64,000 nt of DNA from Methylocella tundrae (GTDB lineage: Bacteria; Pseudomonadota; Alphaproteobacteria; Rhizobiales; Beijerinckiaceae). The stretch is from assembly GCF_901905185.1 (NCBI RefSeq), contig NZ_CABFMQ020000153.1:62001-126000 (forward strand), in the 5' to 3' direction. Under the pieces are notes generated by a model. That model did not search any database. It had not been told where the DNA came from and saw nothing but the letters and a program-made list of their open reading frames with translations. Shown one piece after another: positions 8,102-16,289 of this stretch; within the stretch, counting starts at the first letter, position 1; the number at the start of each line of letters is the position of its first letter. Both the position numbers and the translations under genes were made by a program.

Positions 8102-8541
8102 GAGACGGTAATTCCTGGCGCGAAATCATTATCCCGCCACCTGCAAATGTTGGCAAAAGTCATCCGCAAGGTCGAAGATAAAGGTGGAATGAAAGAGCGA
8201 TGCGAGGCCGCGCCTAATCCAGGCGGAGCCTGCCCGGGCGCAGCGATGCACGCGCAATGACGATCCCTTCGCGGCGAACGGTCAGGGTTATGGCGAACTT
8301 TTCTTTGCCGCCGACGAGAGTTCTCATGCCATCCCTATTCCTTACCGCAGTATCCGTCCGGATCATCAACCGGAGGCGTCAGCCGCGTCGGCGTCCTTCG
8401 ACGCCAGCGGGTGTCCGGCGAGCCGTTCCCGGAGCTTTGGTCTATAGAAATAACCCCGGCTCGCAACCATCGCTAGGGCTTTCAATCATGGTTTGGAAGA
8501 ACGCCAACGCCTCAGGGCGCTGAAATTGCCCCGAGGCGCTC
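8102..8541. other. Intergenic region upstream of glcE, no recognisable gene
   Basis: About 440 bp lie between the start of glcE and the terminator of the MxaD-like gene. A plus-strand reading of 88 codons (8257-8523) has no Shine-Dalgarno, an arginine-rich composition and no resemblance I recognise, so I do not call it. The glcEF promoter must lie close to 8110-8200. The only structure noted is the imperfect stem 8508-8513 with 8533-8538 (CGCCTC/GAGGCG), which extends inward with GGGC/GCCC. Confidence 0.5.
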
Positions 8542-8565
8542 GCAAAATTCCGCCAGTTGTGGCGG
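8542..8565 (-). terminator. Rho-independent-like terminator of the MxaD-like gene
   Basis: On the minus strand, 6 bases after the TAG stop, the stem CCGCCA-CAAC-TGGCGG is followed by AATTTT. A second, larger stem lies just beyond (8508-8538). Together they make a credible end for the SRPBCC transcript. Confidence 0.6.
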
Positions 8566-8571
8566 GCGCGC

Positions 8572-9045
8572 CTATTTGACCTCGTCGGCGATGCCTTTCA
8601 AGCCCGCCTCGTAAACGCCGCCTATGGTTTCTTCGGCCTTGGCGTCGTCGGCGCCCTTGGCCTTGAACTCGCCCCACCATGTCACTTTGGAGCCTTCGCC
8701 GCTCGGCGTCACCTTGATCGTTGATTCATAGTCCGAGACGGGGAGCGGGCTCTCGATGATTTTATAGGTGTAGTTCATATTCGGGTCGTTTCGGGACACC
8801 TGTTCCTCGACGATCGAGCCGCCGCCCTTGAGGCTCAGCGTGCGGATCTGCGTTTCGCCCCTCGTCGAGAGCTCGCATTTCTCGACAACCGGATGCCAGT
8901 CGGCAATGCCACAGAACTCGCCGATCGTCTCCCATACTTTTTCGGGCGGCGCGGCTATCTCGATAGATTTCGATACTTTGAGCGCCAGCGCGGGCGTGGC
9001 TGCGACGGCGGCCATGGCTGTGGCGTAAATCAGCGTCTTGAGCAT
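8572..9045 (-). CDS. Exported SRPBCC (MxaD-like) protein
   Basis: The protein has 157 aa. Residues 1-22 form a signal peptide (LIYATAMAAVAATPALA). The rest is one SRPBCC/polyketide-cyclase-like domain starting VSKSIEIAAPPEKVWETIG, with the typical DWHP turn and a C-terminal helix. The sequence resembles MxaD, a small periplasmic protein that in methylotrophs affects electron transfer from methanol dehydrogenase to cytochrome cL. No mxa genes are nearby, so a methanol role is inference; it could be a general periplasmic ligand-binding START-like protein. A GGGGAAA ribosome site precedes the ATG, and two hairpins follow the stop. Confidence 0.72.
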   Translation of the reverse strand: MLKTLIYATAMAAVAATPALALKVSKSIEIAAPPEKVWETIGEFCGIADWHPVVEKCELSTRGETQIRTLSLKGGGSIVEEQVSRNDPNMNYTYKIIESPLPVSDYESTIKVTPSGEGSKVTWWGEFKAKGADDAKAEETIGGVYEAGLKGIADEVK

Positions 9046-9188
9046 TTTGCGTTTCCCCGGGGTTCAAGACCTCGTGCGCGGGTCTTTCCAACCGGGGCGG
9101 ACTCTGACGAGAGTTTTGCGAAGGTCAAGACCTTAACGCTGCGCAATGGGCCGCAAGGCGGGGCGGCGCGCCTTCGAACGCGCTCCGT

Positions 9189-10241
9189 TCAAAGCTTGCG
9201 CAGCTCGACTTCCTCGATTCGGTGGCTGGAGCCTTTGGTCAGGACAAGGCTTGCGCGCGCGCGGGTCGGCAGAAGGTTTTCGCGCAGATTGGCGAGGTTG
9301 ATCCGGGTCCAGATGCCGCGCGCCGCCGCCTCGGCCTCGGCGCCGCTGAGATCGGCGTATTTCCTGAAATAGGATTGCGGATCGCGAAACGAGGTTTCCC
9401 GCAGCCGCATGAAGCGCCCCAGGAACCAGCGTTCGAGATCGCTCTCCGCGGCGTGCAGGTAGATCGAAAAATCGAAAAAGTCGGAAACGAAAGGCAGCCC
9501 TCTGCCGTCCTTCGCCGGCCGATTGGGCAGCAGGACGTTGAGCCCTTCGACAATGAGAATGTCGGGGCGATCGACGACGATGGCTTCACCCGGAACGACG
9601 TCATAGGTCAGATGCGAATAGACGGGCGCTTCGACATGGCGCCTGCCGGCCTTGACGTCCGAGAGAAAGCGCAGGAGCGCGGTGCCGTCATAGCTCTCCG
9701 GAAAGCCCTTTTTCTGCATCAGGCCTTCGCTCTCGAGCATGGCGTTCGGATGCAGAAATCCATCCGTGGTGACGAGATCGACCTTTGGCGTATTCGGCCA
9801 GCGCGAGAGCAGGGCCTGCATGACGCGGGCGAGGGTCGACTTGCCGACCGAAACGGAGCCTGCGATGCCGATGATATAAGGCGTCTTGCCGCCATCGGCG
9901 CCGAGGAAGCGCTGCGTCGCCTTATAGAGGCCCTGCGTCGCGGCGACATAGAGCGCGAGGAGGCGCGACAGCGGCAGATAGATCGCGACGACTTCTTCGA
10001 GGGAGATCGGATCGTTCAAGGATCTCAGCCGCGTCAGATCGTCGATCGTCAAGGTGAGCGGCGTATCGGCCCGCAGCGCCGCCCATTCGGCGCGGCTGAA
10101 ACGATGATAGGGCGATAAAAGAACCTCGGCGGCTCCAGCGGCGGCGCGCTCATCCATCACCAGGCCCTCCGACAGTCCGGCGAACATATGCTCTTCAGAT
10201 CCCGCCTGGGGCGGAAACTTCAAATCGACGGGAGGCGTCAT
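9189..10241 (-). CDS. coaA: Pantothenate kinase (type I)
   Basis: The protein has 350 aa, with the P-loop GSVSVGKST at residues 128-136. Other CoaA features are PYHRFSRAEWAAL near the N-terminus, DLVTTDGFLHPN, KGFPESYD and RVNLANLRENLLPT-like text near the C-terminus. The enzyme phosphorylates pantothenate, the committed step of CoA synthesis. The family member from E. coli has 316 aa; the extra length is an N-terminal extension. The ATG overlaps the hisE stop by 4 bp, so coaA is the last gene of the his operon, a common Rhizobiales arrangement. The sequence between 9046 and 9188 is short and unremarkable. Confidence 0.94.
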   Translation of the reverse strand: MTPPVDLKFPPQAGSEEHMFAGLSEGLVMDERAAAGAAEVLLSPYHRFSRAEWAALRADTPLTLTIDDLTRLRSLNDPISLEEVVAIYLPLSRLLALYVAATQGLYKATQRFLGADGGKTPYIIGIAGSVSVGKSTLARVMQALLSRWPNTPKVDLVTTDGFLHPNAMLESEGLMQKKGFPESYDGTALLRFLSDVKAGRRHVEAPVYSHLTYDVVPGEAIVVDRPDILIVEGLNVLLPNRPAKDGRGLPFVSDFFDFSIYLHAAESDLERWFLGRFMRLRETSFRDPQSYFRKYADLSGAEAEAAARGIWTRINLANLRENLLPTRARASLVLTKGSSHRIEEVELRKL

Positions 10242-10567
10242 CGTGAGACGCTCTGGCGGGAGGCTTTTTCCTGATGTCCGGACTGGCTGGTTCGAAGCTC
10301 AAGTTCGTCCAGCACCTCGCTCAGGGAAACATCGCCGAGACGCAGCAAGACCAGGAGATGGTAGAGAACGTCGGCGCTTTCGCTGACGATCGCCTGTTTT
10401 TCGCCCTCAATCGCGGCGATGACGAGTTCCACCGCCTCTTCGCCGAATTTCTTGGCGGCGCGGGCTGGACCCGCGTCGAGAAGCGACTTGGTGTAGGACG
10501 CAGCCGAAGTGGCGTTTCCGCGCGCGGAAATGATGGCGGCTAGGTCATCAAGGCTGAACGGCTTCAT
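10238..10567 (-). CDS. hisE: Phosphoribosyl-ATP pyrophosphatase
   Basis: The protein has 109 aa, a single MazG-like HisE domain. The motif KKFGEEAVELVIAA carries the metal-binding Glu residues, and ESADVLYHLLVLL is the second helix signature. It hydrolyses phosphoribosyl-ATP to phosphoribosyl-AMP in step 2 of histidine synthesis. HisI is not fused or adjacent. It lies 25 bp downstream of hisF and overlaps coaA by 4 bp. Confidence 0.94.
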   Translation of the reverse strand: MKPFSLDDLAAIISARGNATSAASYTKSLLDAGPARAAKKFGEEAVELVIAAIEGEKQAIVSESADVLYHLLVLLRLGDVSLSEVLDELELRTSQSGHQEKASRQSVSR

Positions 10568-10592
10568 CCATTTGTCCTGATATCGGAAGCGT

Positions 10593-11363
10593 TTACCCTA
10601 GTCCATCCAGCCGCATCCGCAATCCGGATTTGGCCATATAATGCTTTGCCTCGGCGATGGTGAATTCGCCGAAGTGAAAGATCGAGGCGGCGAGCACGGC
10701 CGTCGCCCCGCCCTCGCTGATGCCTTCGACCAGATGGCGCAGTTCGCCGACGCCGCCGGACGCTATGACGGGCACGTTGACGGCGTTGGTGACAGCGCGC
10801 GTCAGGGCGAGATCAAACCCGCTCCTCGAGCCGTCGCGGTCCATCGACGTCAGAAGAATTTCGCCGGCGCCAAGCGAGACGACTTCCCTCGCGTAGTCAA
10901 TGGCGTCGAGGCCGGTCGGCTTGCGCCCGCCGTGGGTGAAAATCTCCCATTTTCCGGGCGCCGTCTGTTTGGCGTCGATCGCCACGACAACGCATTGGCT
11001 GCCGAATTTTTCCGCCGCCTCGCGCACGAAGCCGCGATTGGCGACCGCCGCCGTCATGATCGAGGCCTTGTCCGCGCCGGCAAGCAGAAGCGCGCGAATG
11101 TCGTCGAGAGTTCTGACGCCGCCGCCGACGGTCAGCGGCATGAAACAGGCCTCGGCCGTCCGCCGCACGACATCGAGAAGGATCGGGCGATCGTCGGAGC
11201 TCGCGGTGATGTCGAGAAAGCACAGTTCGTCGGCGCCGGCCGCGTCATAGGCGATGGCGCATTCGACCGGATCGCCGGCGTCGCGCAGATCGACGAAATT
11301 AACGCCCTTGACGACGCGGCCATCCTTGACGTCGAGGCAGGGGATGATGCGGGATTTAAGCAT
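10593..11363 (-). CDS. hisF: Imidazole glycerol phosphate synthase cyclase subunit
   Basis: The protein has 256 aa, a (beta/alpha)8 barrel. The start MLKSRIIPCLDVKDGRVVKG holds the catalytic Asp11, and the second catalytic Asp lies in VVVAIDAKQ. The phosphate-binding motifs GGGVRTLDDI and ASGGVGEL are present. HisF uses ammonia delivered by HisH to convert PRFAR into imidazole glycerol phosphate plus AICAR. Its start overlaps the hisA stop by 8 bp. Confidence 0.96.
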   Translation of the reverse strand: MLKSRIIPCLDVKDGRVVKGVNFVDLRDAGDPVECAIAYDAAGADELCFLDITASSDDRPILLDVVRRTAEACFMPLTVGGGVRTLDDIRALLLAGADKASIMTAAVANRGFVREAAEKFGSQCVVVAIDAKQTAPGKWEIFTHGGRKPTGLDAIDYAREVVSLGAGEILLTSMDRDGSRSGFDLALTRAVTNAVNVPVIASGGVGELRHLVEGISEGGATAVLAASIFHFGEFTIAEAKHYMAKSGLRMRLDGLG

Positions 11364-12096
11364 CGGCGCCCGCCCGCGCGATCAGCGCCAGAGCCTCGGC
11401 CGGATCGAGCCTTCCGTCATAGAGCGCGCGGCCGGTGATTGCGCCGGCAAGCCTGGCGCAATCTGGCTGCAAAAGCCGCTCGACGTCGGCGAGCGAGGCG
11501 AGGCCGCCGGAGGCGATGACGGGAATGTCGACGGCCTCCGCCAGCGCCAGCGTCGCCTCCATATTGAGACCCTGCAAAATGCCGTCGCGGGCAATGTCGG
11601 TATAAATAATGGCGGAAACGCCCGCGTCCTCGAAGCGCCGGCCGAGTTCGAGCGCGTTCAGCTCCGAGCTCTTGGCCCAGCCTTCGACGGCGACCAATCC
11701 GTCGCGCGCGTCAATGCCCACCGCGACCCTGCCCGGATGAAGCCTTGCGGCCTCGCGCACAAGGTCAGGATCGCGCACCGCCGCGGTGCCGATGATGACG
11801 CGGGAAATTCCTTTTTGGAGCCAGGCTTCGATGGTCGCGAGATTGCGGATGCCGCCGCCGAGCTGCACCGGCATCCTGACCCTCGCGAGAATGTCCTCGA
11901 CGGCCTCGGCGTTCTTGGGCTCGCCGGCGAAGGCGCCGTCGAGATCGACGACATGAAGGTAGACAAAGCCCTGCCGTTCGAAGCTTTCAGCCTGCGCTCC
12001 CGGGTCGGCGGAAAATACCGTCGCCTTGGCCATGTCGCCCTGTTCGAGACGCACGCAGCGTCCGCCCTTAAGATCGATGGCGGGGAAAAGGATCAT
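11356..12096 (-). CDS. hisA: ProFAR isomerase
   Basis: The protein has 246 aa from the ATG at 12096, beginning MILFPAIDLKGGRCVRL with catalytic Asp8. The frame stays open upstream to 12483, but that extension overlaps hisH and has no family counterpart. The ATG at 12096 also shares the usual ATGA overlap with the hisH stop. Other signs are QLGGGIRNLATIEAWL, VGIDARDG (second catalytic Asp) and ASGGLASLADV. HisA performs the Amadori rearrangement of ProFAR to PRFAR. Confidence 0.95.
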   Translation of the reverse strand: MILFPAIDLKGGRCVRLEQGDMAKATVFSADPGAQAESFERQGFVYLHVVDLDGAFAGEPKNAEAVEDILARVRMPVQLGGGIRNLATIEAWLQKGISRVIIGTAAVRDPDLVREAARLHPGRVAVGIDARDGLVAVEGWAKSSELNALELGRRFEDAGVSAIIYTDIARDGILQGLNMEATLALAEAVDIPVIASGGLASLADVERLLQPDCARLAGAITGRALYDGRLDPAEALALIARAGADA

Positions 12097-12743
12097 GGCC
12101 GCCACCTCAAAAAATTGGCGATCAGCGCCAGCCCGAGGGTCTGGCTCTTCTCGGGATGAAATTGCGATCCGACGATATTGTCGCGCCCGATCAGGGCGCT
12201 GACGGCGCCGCCATAGTCGGTCGCGGCGATGACGCTCTCCGGCCGTGCAGGCTTGAACGCATAGGAATGCACGAAATAGGCGTGCAGGCCCGTGGGGCCG
12301 GTCGGGATATGGCTTAGCACCGGGTGCTCGCGGGCAAGATCCAGCGTGTTCCAGCCCATATGCGGGATGCGCAAGGCCGGGTCGTTCGGCTCGATCGCGT
12401 CGACTTCGCCCTCGATCCAGCCAAGGCCGGGCGTCTCGCCATGCTCCAGCCCGCGCGTCGCCAGCAGCTGCATGCCGACGCAAATGCCAAGAAACGGGCG
12501 GCCCTTTTTCAGCACGGCCTCGTTCAGCGCCTCGACCATGCCGGGAAGCGCCTCAAGCCCGCGCCGGCAATCGGCAAACGCGCCAACGCCCGGCAGGACA
12601 ATATGGTCCGCCGCCGCGACCGTGGCCGGATCGGGCGTCACTTCGATGGCGGAGGCAAGCCCGGCCTCGCGTGCGGCGCGCTCGAAGGCTTTTTGGGCGG
12701 AATGCAGATTGCCCGAGCCATAATCGACGATCGCAACCTTCAC
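12093..12743 (-). CDS. hisH: Imidazole glycerol phosphate synthase glutaminase subunit
   Basis: The protein has 216 aa, a class I glutamine amidotransferase. The nucleophile Cys88 lies in GICVGMQLL, and His196 and Glu198 lie in QFHPEKSQ, completing the triad. PGVGAF (oxyanion region) is present. HisH makes ammonia from glutamine for HisF. The start overlaps the upstream DUF2628 gene by 4 bp and the stop overlaps hisA by 4 bp. Confidence 0.96.
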   Translation of the reverse strand: MKVAIVDYGSGNLHSAQKAFERAAREAGLASAIEVTPDPATVAAADHIVLPGVGAFADCRRGLEALPGMVEALNEAVLKKGRPFLGICVGMQLLATRGLEHGETPGLGWIEGEVDAIEPNDPALRIPHMGWNTLDLAREHPVLSHIPTGPTGLHAYFVHSYAFKPARPESVIAATDYGGAVSALIGRDNIVGSQFHPEKSQTLGLALIANFLRWRP

Positions 12744-13216
12744 CGGCGCGCCTCTGGCTCGGGCAGGCTGCCGAGAACGGGCGAAGCCGGCGCAGAGGCG
12801 TGGATCTGCGCCGGATGCGCGCTGCTCTGCGCGGGCGGCGGCTCGTTCGCGCCAAACTGACGATAAAAAACCATCTCAGCCTGATCGAGAGCGGGCGCGG
12901 CGATGATTTCCGCCAAATTATACCCCTGGCTCCAGAGCCGTCCTTCAATGAGCCGGTTCGCTTCGAGTCCCAAAAGCAGCTGCAGCAGAAAGAGAAGCGT
13001 CAGAATGGCCAGGAAGGACAGGGCGCCGGCCGCGCCGAGAAGCACAAGGAGAAGGAAGGCCGCGAACCACAGCCCGGCCCAAAGCCAGAGCCGGCGCCGC
13101 AGCAGCCACAACGGGCCAAAGACGAAGGCTCTCGCGCAAAAACCTTCGCGCACGAAGGCGGCCTCGCCAATGCGCGCGACGTCCTCACCCGGCAAATGGA
13201 CCGAAAAGACGGCCAT
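12740..13216 (-). CDS. DUF2628 membrane protein of the his operon
   Basis: The protein has 158 aa. The N-terminal cytoplasmic stretch runs MAVFSVHLPG...ARIGEAAFVREGF and ends in FVFGPLWLLRR, the DUF2628 signature. Two hydrophobic segments follow (about 44-62 and 65-84). The last 30 residues are Pro/Ala-rich. DUF2628 proteins sit between hisB and hisH in many Rhizobiales and have no assigned function. A GGGAG site lies 9 bases before the ATG. It is translationally coupled to hisH. Confidence 0.85.
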   Translation of the reverse strand: MAVFSVHLPGEDVARIGEAAFVREGFCARAFVFGPLWLLRRRLWLWAGLWFAAFLLLVLLGAAGALSFLAILTLLFLLQLLLGLEANRLIEGRLWSQGYNLAEIIAAPALDQAEMVFYRQFGANEPPPAQSSAHPAQIHASAPASPVLGSLPEPEARR

Positions 13217-13237
13217 GTGTTTTTGGCTCCCTTACTC

Positions 13238-13352
13238 TAGAGCGCTTTCCGATCGAATGGAGTCATTCGATCGATCAGAAATCGCTCCAGATCAAAAACT
13301 TGAGCATATCCTTGTCGATCAGATCGAACCGATCTGATCGGAATATGCTCTA
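13238..13352 (+). repeat. MITE-like dispersed palindromic repeat, family A, copy 1 (full length)
   Basis: This is a roughly 115-bp element between hisB and the DUF2628 gene. Its ends are imperfect inverted repeats (AGAGCGCTTTCCGATC against AGAGCATATTCCGATC read from the other end). It contains a perfect 10-bp hairpin, GATCAGATCG-AAC-CGATCTGATC, at 13317-13339. A copy about 90% identical in inverted orientation lies at 24695-24810 and a shortened one at 16209-16289. The rest of the gap (13353-13553) shows nothing recognisable. Confidence 0.85.
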
Positions 13353-13553
13353 ACGTAATCGCGCCCTGACGTATTCGTCTGGGCAAACCCCGCCCGGAGG
13401 CTCCGCCCTCATTGTGAGGAAAGGGCGAAGCCTGCGCCCCGAAAGAAGAGCCAATGCGCGTTCAGCGTCGCCCGTCTGCTTCGAGGCGATCGCTTCGCGA
13501 TCTCCCTGGCCTGAGGGCTTGAGGCCGCATGGCTCCAAAAAACCGGCGCCAGC

Positions 13554-14147
13554 CTACCCCGCGAGCGTTCCCTTGGTGGAGGGAATGGCCCCCTTCTGGC
13601 GTGGATCCTGTTCTATCGCAAGGCGCAAAGCGCGGGCGAGGCCCTTGAAACATGATTCCGAAATATGGTGCGCGTTCTCGCCATATAAAGTCTCGACGTG
13701 AACCGTCATGCCGGCGTTCATGACGAAGGCCTGGAAGAATTCGCGCACCAGCTCCGTGTCGAATTCGCCGATTTTTTCGCGCGGAAAGCTGGTTTTGAAC
13801 ACCAGAAAAGGACGTCCCGAGACGTCGATGGCGACGCGGGTCAGGGTCTCGTCCATCGGCAGAAGGGCGTCGGCGTAGCGGGTGATGCCGGCGCGGTCCC
13901 CAAGCGCCTTGCGGATCGCCTGCCCCAGCGCGATGCCTGTATCCTCGACGGTGTGATGCTGGTCGATATGCAGATCGCCCCTTGCGGAAATCGCCATATC
14001 GATCAGCGAATGGCGCGCGAGCTGCTCCAGCATGTGATCGAAAAAGCCGATTCCGGTCTGAATTTTAGCCGCGCCCGTCCCATCGAGATCGACGGACGCT
14101 TCGATTTCGGTCTCTTTGGTTTTACGTGAGACGGCGGCGGCGCGCAT
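13554..14147 (-). CDS. hisB: Imidazoleglycerol-phosphate dehydratase
   Basis: The protein has 197 aa from the ATG at 14147 (MRAAAVSRKTKETEIEA). The frame is open further upstream to 14324 but that part is arginine-rich, overlaps nothing meaningful and is absent from the family. The metal-binding HHTVEDTGIALG and HHISESCFKGLARALR motifs and GIGFFDHMLEQLARH identify HisB. It dehydrates imidazole glycerol phosphate, using Mn ions. It is separated from the next his gene by the family A repeat, so it may have its own transcript end. Confidence 0.95.
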   Translation of the reverse strand: MRAAAVSRKTKETEIEASVDLDGTGAAKIQTGIGFFDHMLEQLARHSLIDMAISARGDLHIDQHHTVEDTGIALGQAIRKALGDRAGITRYADALLPMDETLTRVAIDVSGRPFLVFKTSFPREKIGEFDTELVREFFQAFVMNAGMTVHVETLYGENAHHISESCFKGLARALRLAIEQDPRQKGAIPSTKGTLAG

Positions 14148-14320
14148 TTTTGGGACCCGGTGCGAAATATGCCGCTGCTCTAGCAAGTCGGGGACGGATT
14201 GGCTAGCTTTTGATATCTCTTGTCGAACTTTGCTTTCCGCCACATGCCGGGCGCGCCCGCGAGGATAACCTTCGACACGGCCCCTGGAGGATTGTGCGGA
14301 AACCCTCCGGCTCTTGACCA

Positions 14321-15574
14321 TCATGAGCGATCGGGCGGGAGCGCTTTCGTCGATACGCTGGCGCCCGTTTGCGTGTCGGACACCGCGCGCAGCTTTGGAG
14401 CGGTGCGGCCCGCAGTCGCCAAATCCCTCGTGTCGACTTCCTGCTCGTCGGCGGCCGAATTGCGCGCAAGCAAATCCAGAAGCTTCCGGTTTGAGGCTTC
14501 AAGGTTTCCAATATGGTCGAGATGGCTTCGCAGATCCTCGCGCAGGCGCTGATTTGTGCGGGTGAGAAAATCCACCTTGGAGTTCAAGGCTGACTGCTTG
14601 ATCTCGGAATCATAGAATTGTTTTTCCTTTATCGAGAGAGCCTCCGCCAAAGCTCTTTCGCGTTCTTCGATTTGTTCAATCTGCGCGGCGCTGTCCTTTC
14701 GAAATTGACTGAACTCGGCCTGCAGCGAGTTCAAAGCCGCCTTCGCCCTGCTGGCGCCCTCGAGCTCAACCGCATATTTCTCGGCGACAGACTTCGATTC
14801 CCGTTCCGCCCGCTCGAGATCGCTGGCAACGGAAACCGTCTCCGATTTAAGGACCGCGGTTTCGCGCAACAGCGATTGGATTGTGAAATCGTGCTCATTC
14901 AGCCTCTGAACCAGCGCAACATTCTCTTCGGCCGCGCGCTGACGCGCCAATTCGGCGGAAGCCATTTTCTGGAAAAGCTCGTTGGCGGCGCCCTGGGTCT
15001 TCGCGTAGTCGCTCTCGAGAGCCGCGAACTTTCGTTCCGTTTCCGTGAGATGATTGCGGGCTATGCGAAGGTCATCGTCCAGCTTCATCGCCAGAGGCCG
15101 GTAATAGCCAAGGTCGCGCTCGGCTTCGGCCAGCTTGTGCCTGTACTCGTCATTTGAAGCTGTGAGGAGCGCAACGGAGGCTTCACTTTTGCCGGCCGCC
15201 TCCATCGCCTTGGCGAGAAGCGGTTCGATGGTCGCAAGACGATTCGTCAGCACGTCGAAACTCAACGACAAATTTGAAACGGTTTTCGCGTGCTCGCAAC
15301 GCAGTTCGACGGCTTGATCCCGTACAGCCGACATGAGCGACTCGATATCTGCGCCATCCTCCATCGCCGCTGCTCCAGTTGTCGATAGCGTAGTGTTCTG
15401 GCCAAATTCTTCCGCGGACGAACCTGCCGGTTTCGTGTCCCCCGATTGAAGAACTGCGGAACCGGCGGGGCTGGCGCCTGTGTTTTCCCGGGCGCGCTTT
15501 TGCAGCGGCCGGATGATCAGCAAATAGATGGCGCCGATGGCCACGGCGAAAAGAATAAGGACGATGAGATCCAT
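14321..15574 (-). CDS. Membrane-anchored long coiled-coil protein, function unknown
   Basis: The protein has 417 aa from the ATG at 15574 (MDLIVLILFAVAIGAIYLLI), preceded by GGCGGAAAG. One N-terminal transmembrane helix (residues 2-22) is followed by a Ser/Gly/Thr-rich linker and a long charged coiled coil (about 100-375). The coiled coil is rich in Ala, Glu, Leu, Arg and Lys heptads, with regular stretches such as LTETERKFAALESDYAKTQ. The C-terminal tail is polar. I do not recognise a family. The shape suggests a cell-envelope or cytoskeletal scaffold (bitopic, coil in the cytoplasm), but this is inference. It lies upstream of hisB on the same strand. Confidence 0.7.
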   Translation of the reverse strand: MDLIVLILFAVAIGAIYLLIIRPLQKRARENTGASPAGSAVLQSGDTKPAGSSAEEFGQNTTLSTTGAAAMEDGADIESLMSAVRDQAVELRCEHAKTVSNLSLSFDVLTNRLATIEPLLAKAMEAAGKSEASVALLTASNDEYRHKLAEAERDLGYYRPLAMKLDDDLRIARNHLTETERKFAALESDYAKTQGAANELFQKMASAELARQRAAEENVALVQRLNEHDFTIQSLLRETAVLKSETVSVASDLERAERESKSVAEKYAVELEGASRAKAALNSLQAEFSQFRKDSAAQIEQIEERERALAEALSIKEKQFYDSEIKQSALNSKVDFLTRTNQRLREDLRSHLDHIGNLEASNRKLLDLLARNSAADEQEVDTRDLATAGRTAPKLRAVSDTQTGASVSTKALPPDRS

Positions 15575-15792
15575 CTTTCCGCCAATGCCGAGGGCCTGGA
15601 CGAAAGCCGGCGTGAACACGTCTCTCTTTGCCTCAAGCGCGACAAGCACAAATATCTTAACACACAATTATCGCGTGTGGCGGCGGGAAAATGAAGGAGC
15701 CTGCGAGCAGGCGGGCGCCGGGCAATCGGCCTCGCCTCGCGCCGCCGCAGCCGAAGCTTCCCCGGGGGCCGCTTGCCGCGTCGGGGCGCCCT

Positions 15793-16176
15793 TCAGTGCG
15801 CATGCCCCAGGAAATGCTCCTTGATGCGCTGGGCCAGCCCGGCGCGCTGGCGTCCGTATTGCAAAACCTTCGCCTTCTCCAGCGTGACGAGTCCGCTTTC
15901 CATCATTTCGTCGAGAACGGGAAGGAAGGCGTTGATCTTCTCCTCGGCGTCGACGATTTCGACGACGACCGGATAATCTTGGCGCAGCGGCGACAAATGA
16001 GGCTGGTGAAGCTTGGCCGAATGGCCAAAGCCGAGACAGCCTCGCAAGACAGTGGCGCCGGCAAGGTTCATCTCCCGCGCCTTGGTCACGATGGCGTCAT
16101 ACAAGGGATCGAGGCCGGAACGGTCGGAGACGCTGGTGAAGATGCGCAGCAAAACGGCGTCGTGCGGAAGGTCCAT
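15793..16176 (-). CDS. DUF190 (PII-like) protein, copy 1
   Basis: The protein has 127 aa from the ATG at 16176 (MDLPHDAVLLRIFTSVSD). The upstream in-frame extension to 16311 only reads through the family A repeat. DUF190 proteins adopt a PII-like trimer fold; signature text includes LAGATVLRGCLGFGH and VVVEIVDAEEKINAFLPVLDEMM. They are usually found beside fluoride exporter or other small transport genes and probably sense a ligand. The C-terminus is extended by YGRQRAGLAQRIKEHFLGHAH. A second DUF190 gene lies directly upstream, separated by the repeat. Confidence 0.85.
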   Translation of the reverse strand: MDLPHDAVLLRIFTSVSDRSGLDPLYDAIVTKAREMNLAGATVLRGCLGFGHSAKLHQPHLSPLRQDYPVVVEIVDAEEKINAFLPVLDEMMESGLVTLEKAKVLQYGRQRAGLAQRIKEHFLGHAH

Positions 16177-16208
16177 GCAAGCGCCCCTTCTTTGTGTTGC
16201 CGCCTGCG

Positions 16209-16289
16209 CTAGAGTGCTTTCCGATCGGATGGAGTCATTCGGTTGATCAGAAATTGCTCCAGTTTCAAAAGCTTGAGCATAGTCTTGTC
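16209..16289 (+). repeat. Family A dispersed repeat, copy 2 (3'-truncated)
   Basis: About 80 bp match the first two thirds of the copy at 13238. They run from CTAGAGTGCTTTCCGATCGG through the GAAATTGCTCCAG block to CTTGAGCATAGTCTTGTC. The 10-bp hairpin end is missing. It lies exactly between the two DUF190 genes and its end abuts the stop codon of copy 2, so the element probably inserted between, or mediated loss of sequence between, two formerly adjacent genes. Confidence 0.75.

Noticed and set aside
8257..8523. 88-codon plus-strand ORF upstream of glcE
   Set aside because: No ribosome site, arginine/proline-rich shadow-like composition, and it runs into terminator hairpins of the opposite-strand gene.
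12097..12483. N-terminal extension of hisA
   Set aside because: The extra 129 residues overlap hisH in another frame and lack any HisA homology; the ATG at 12096 has the usual 4-bp overlap.
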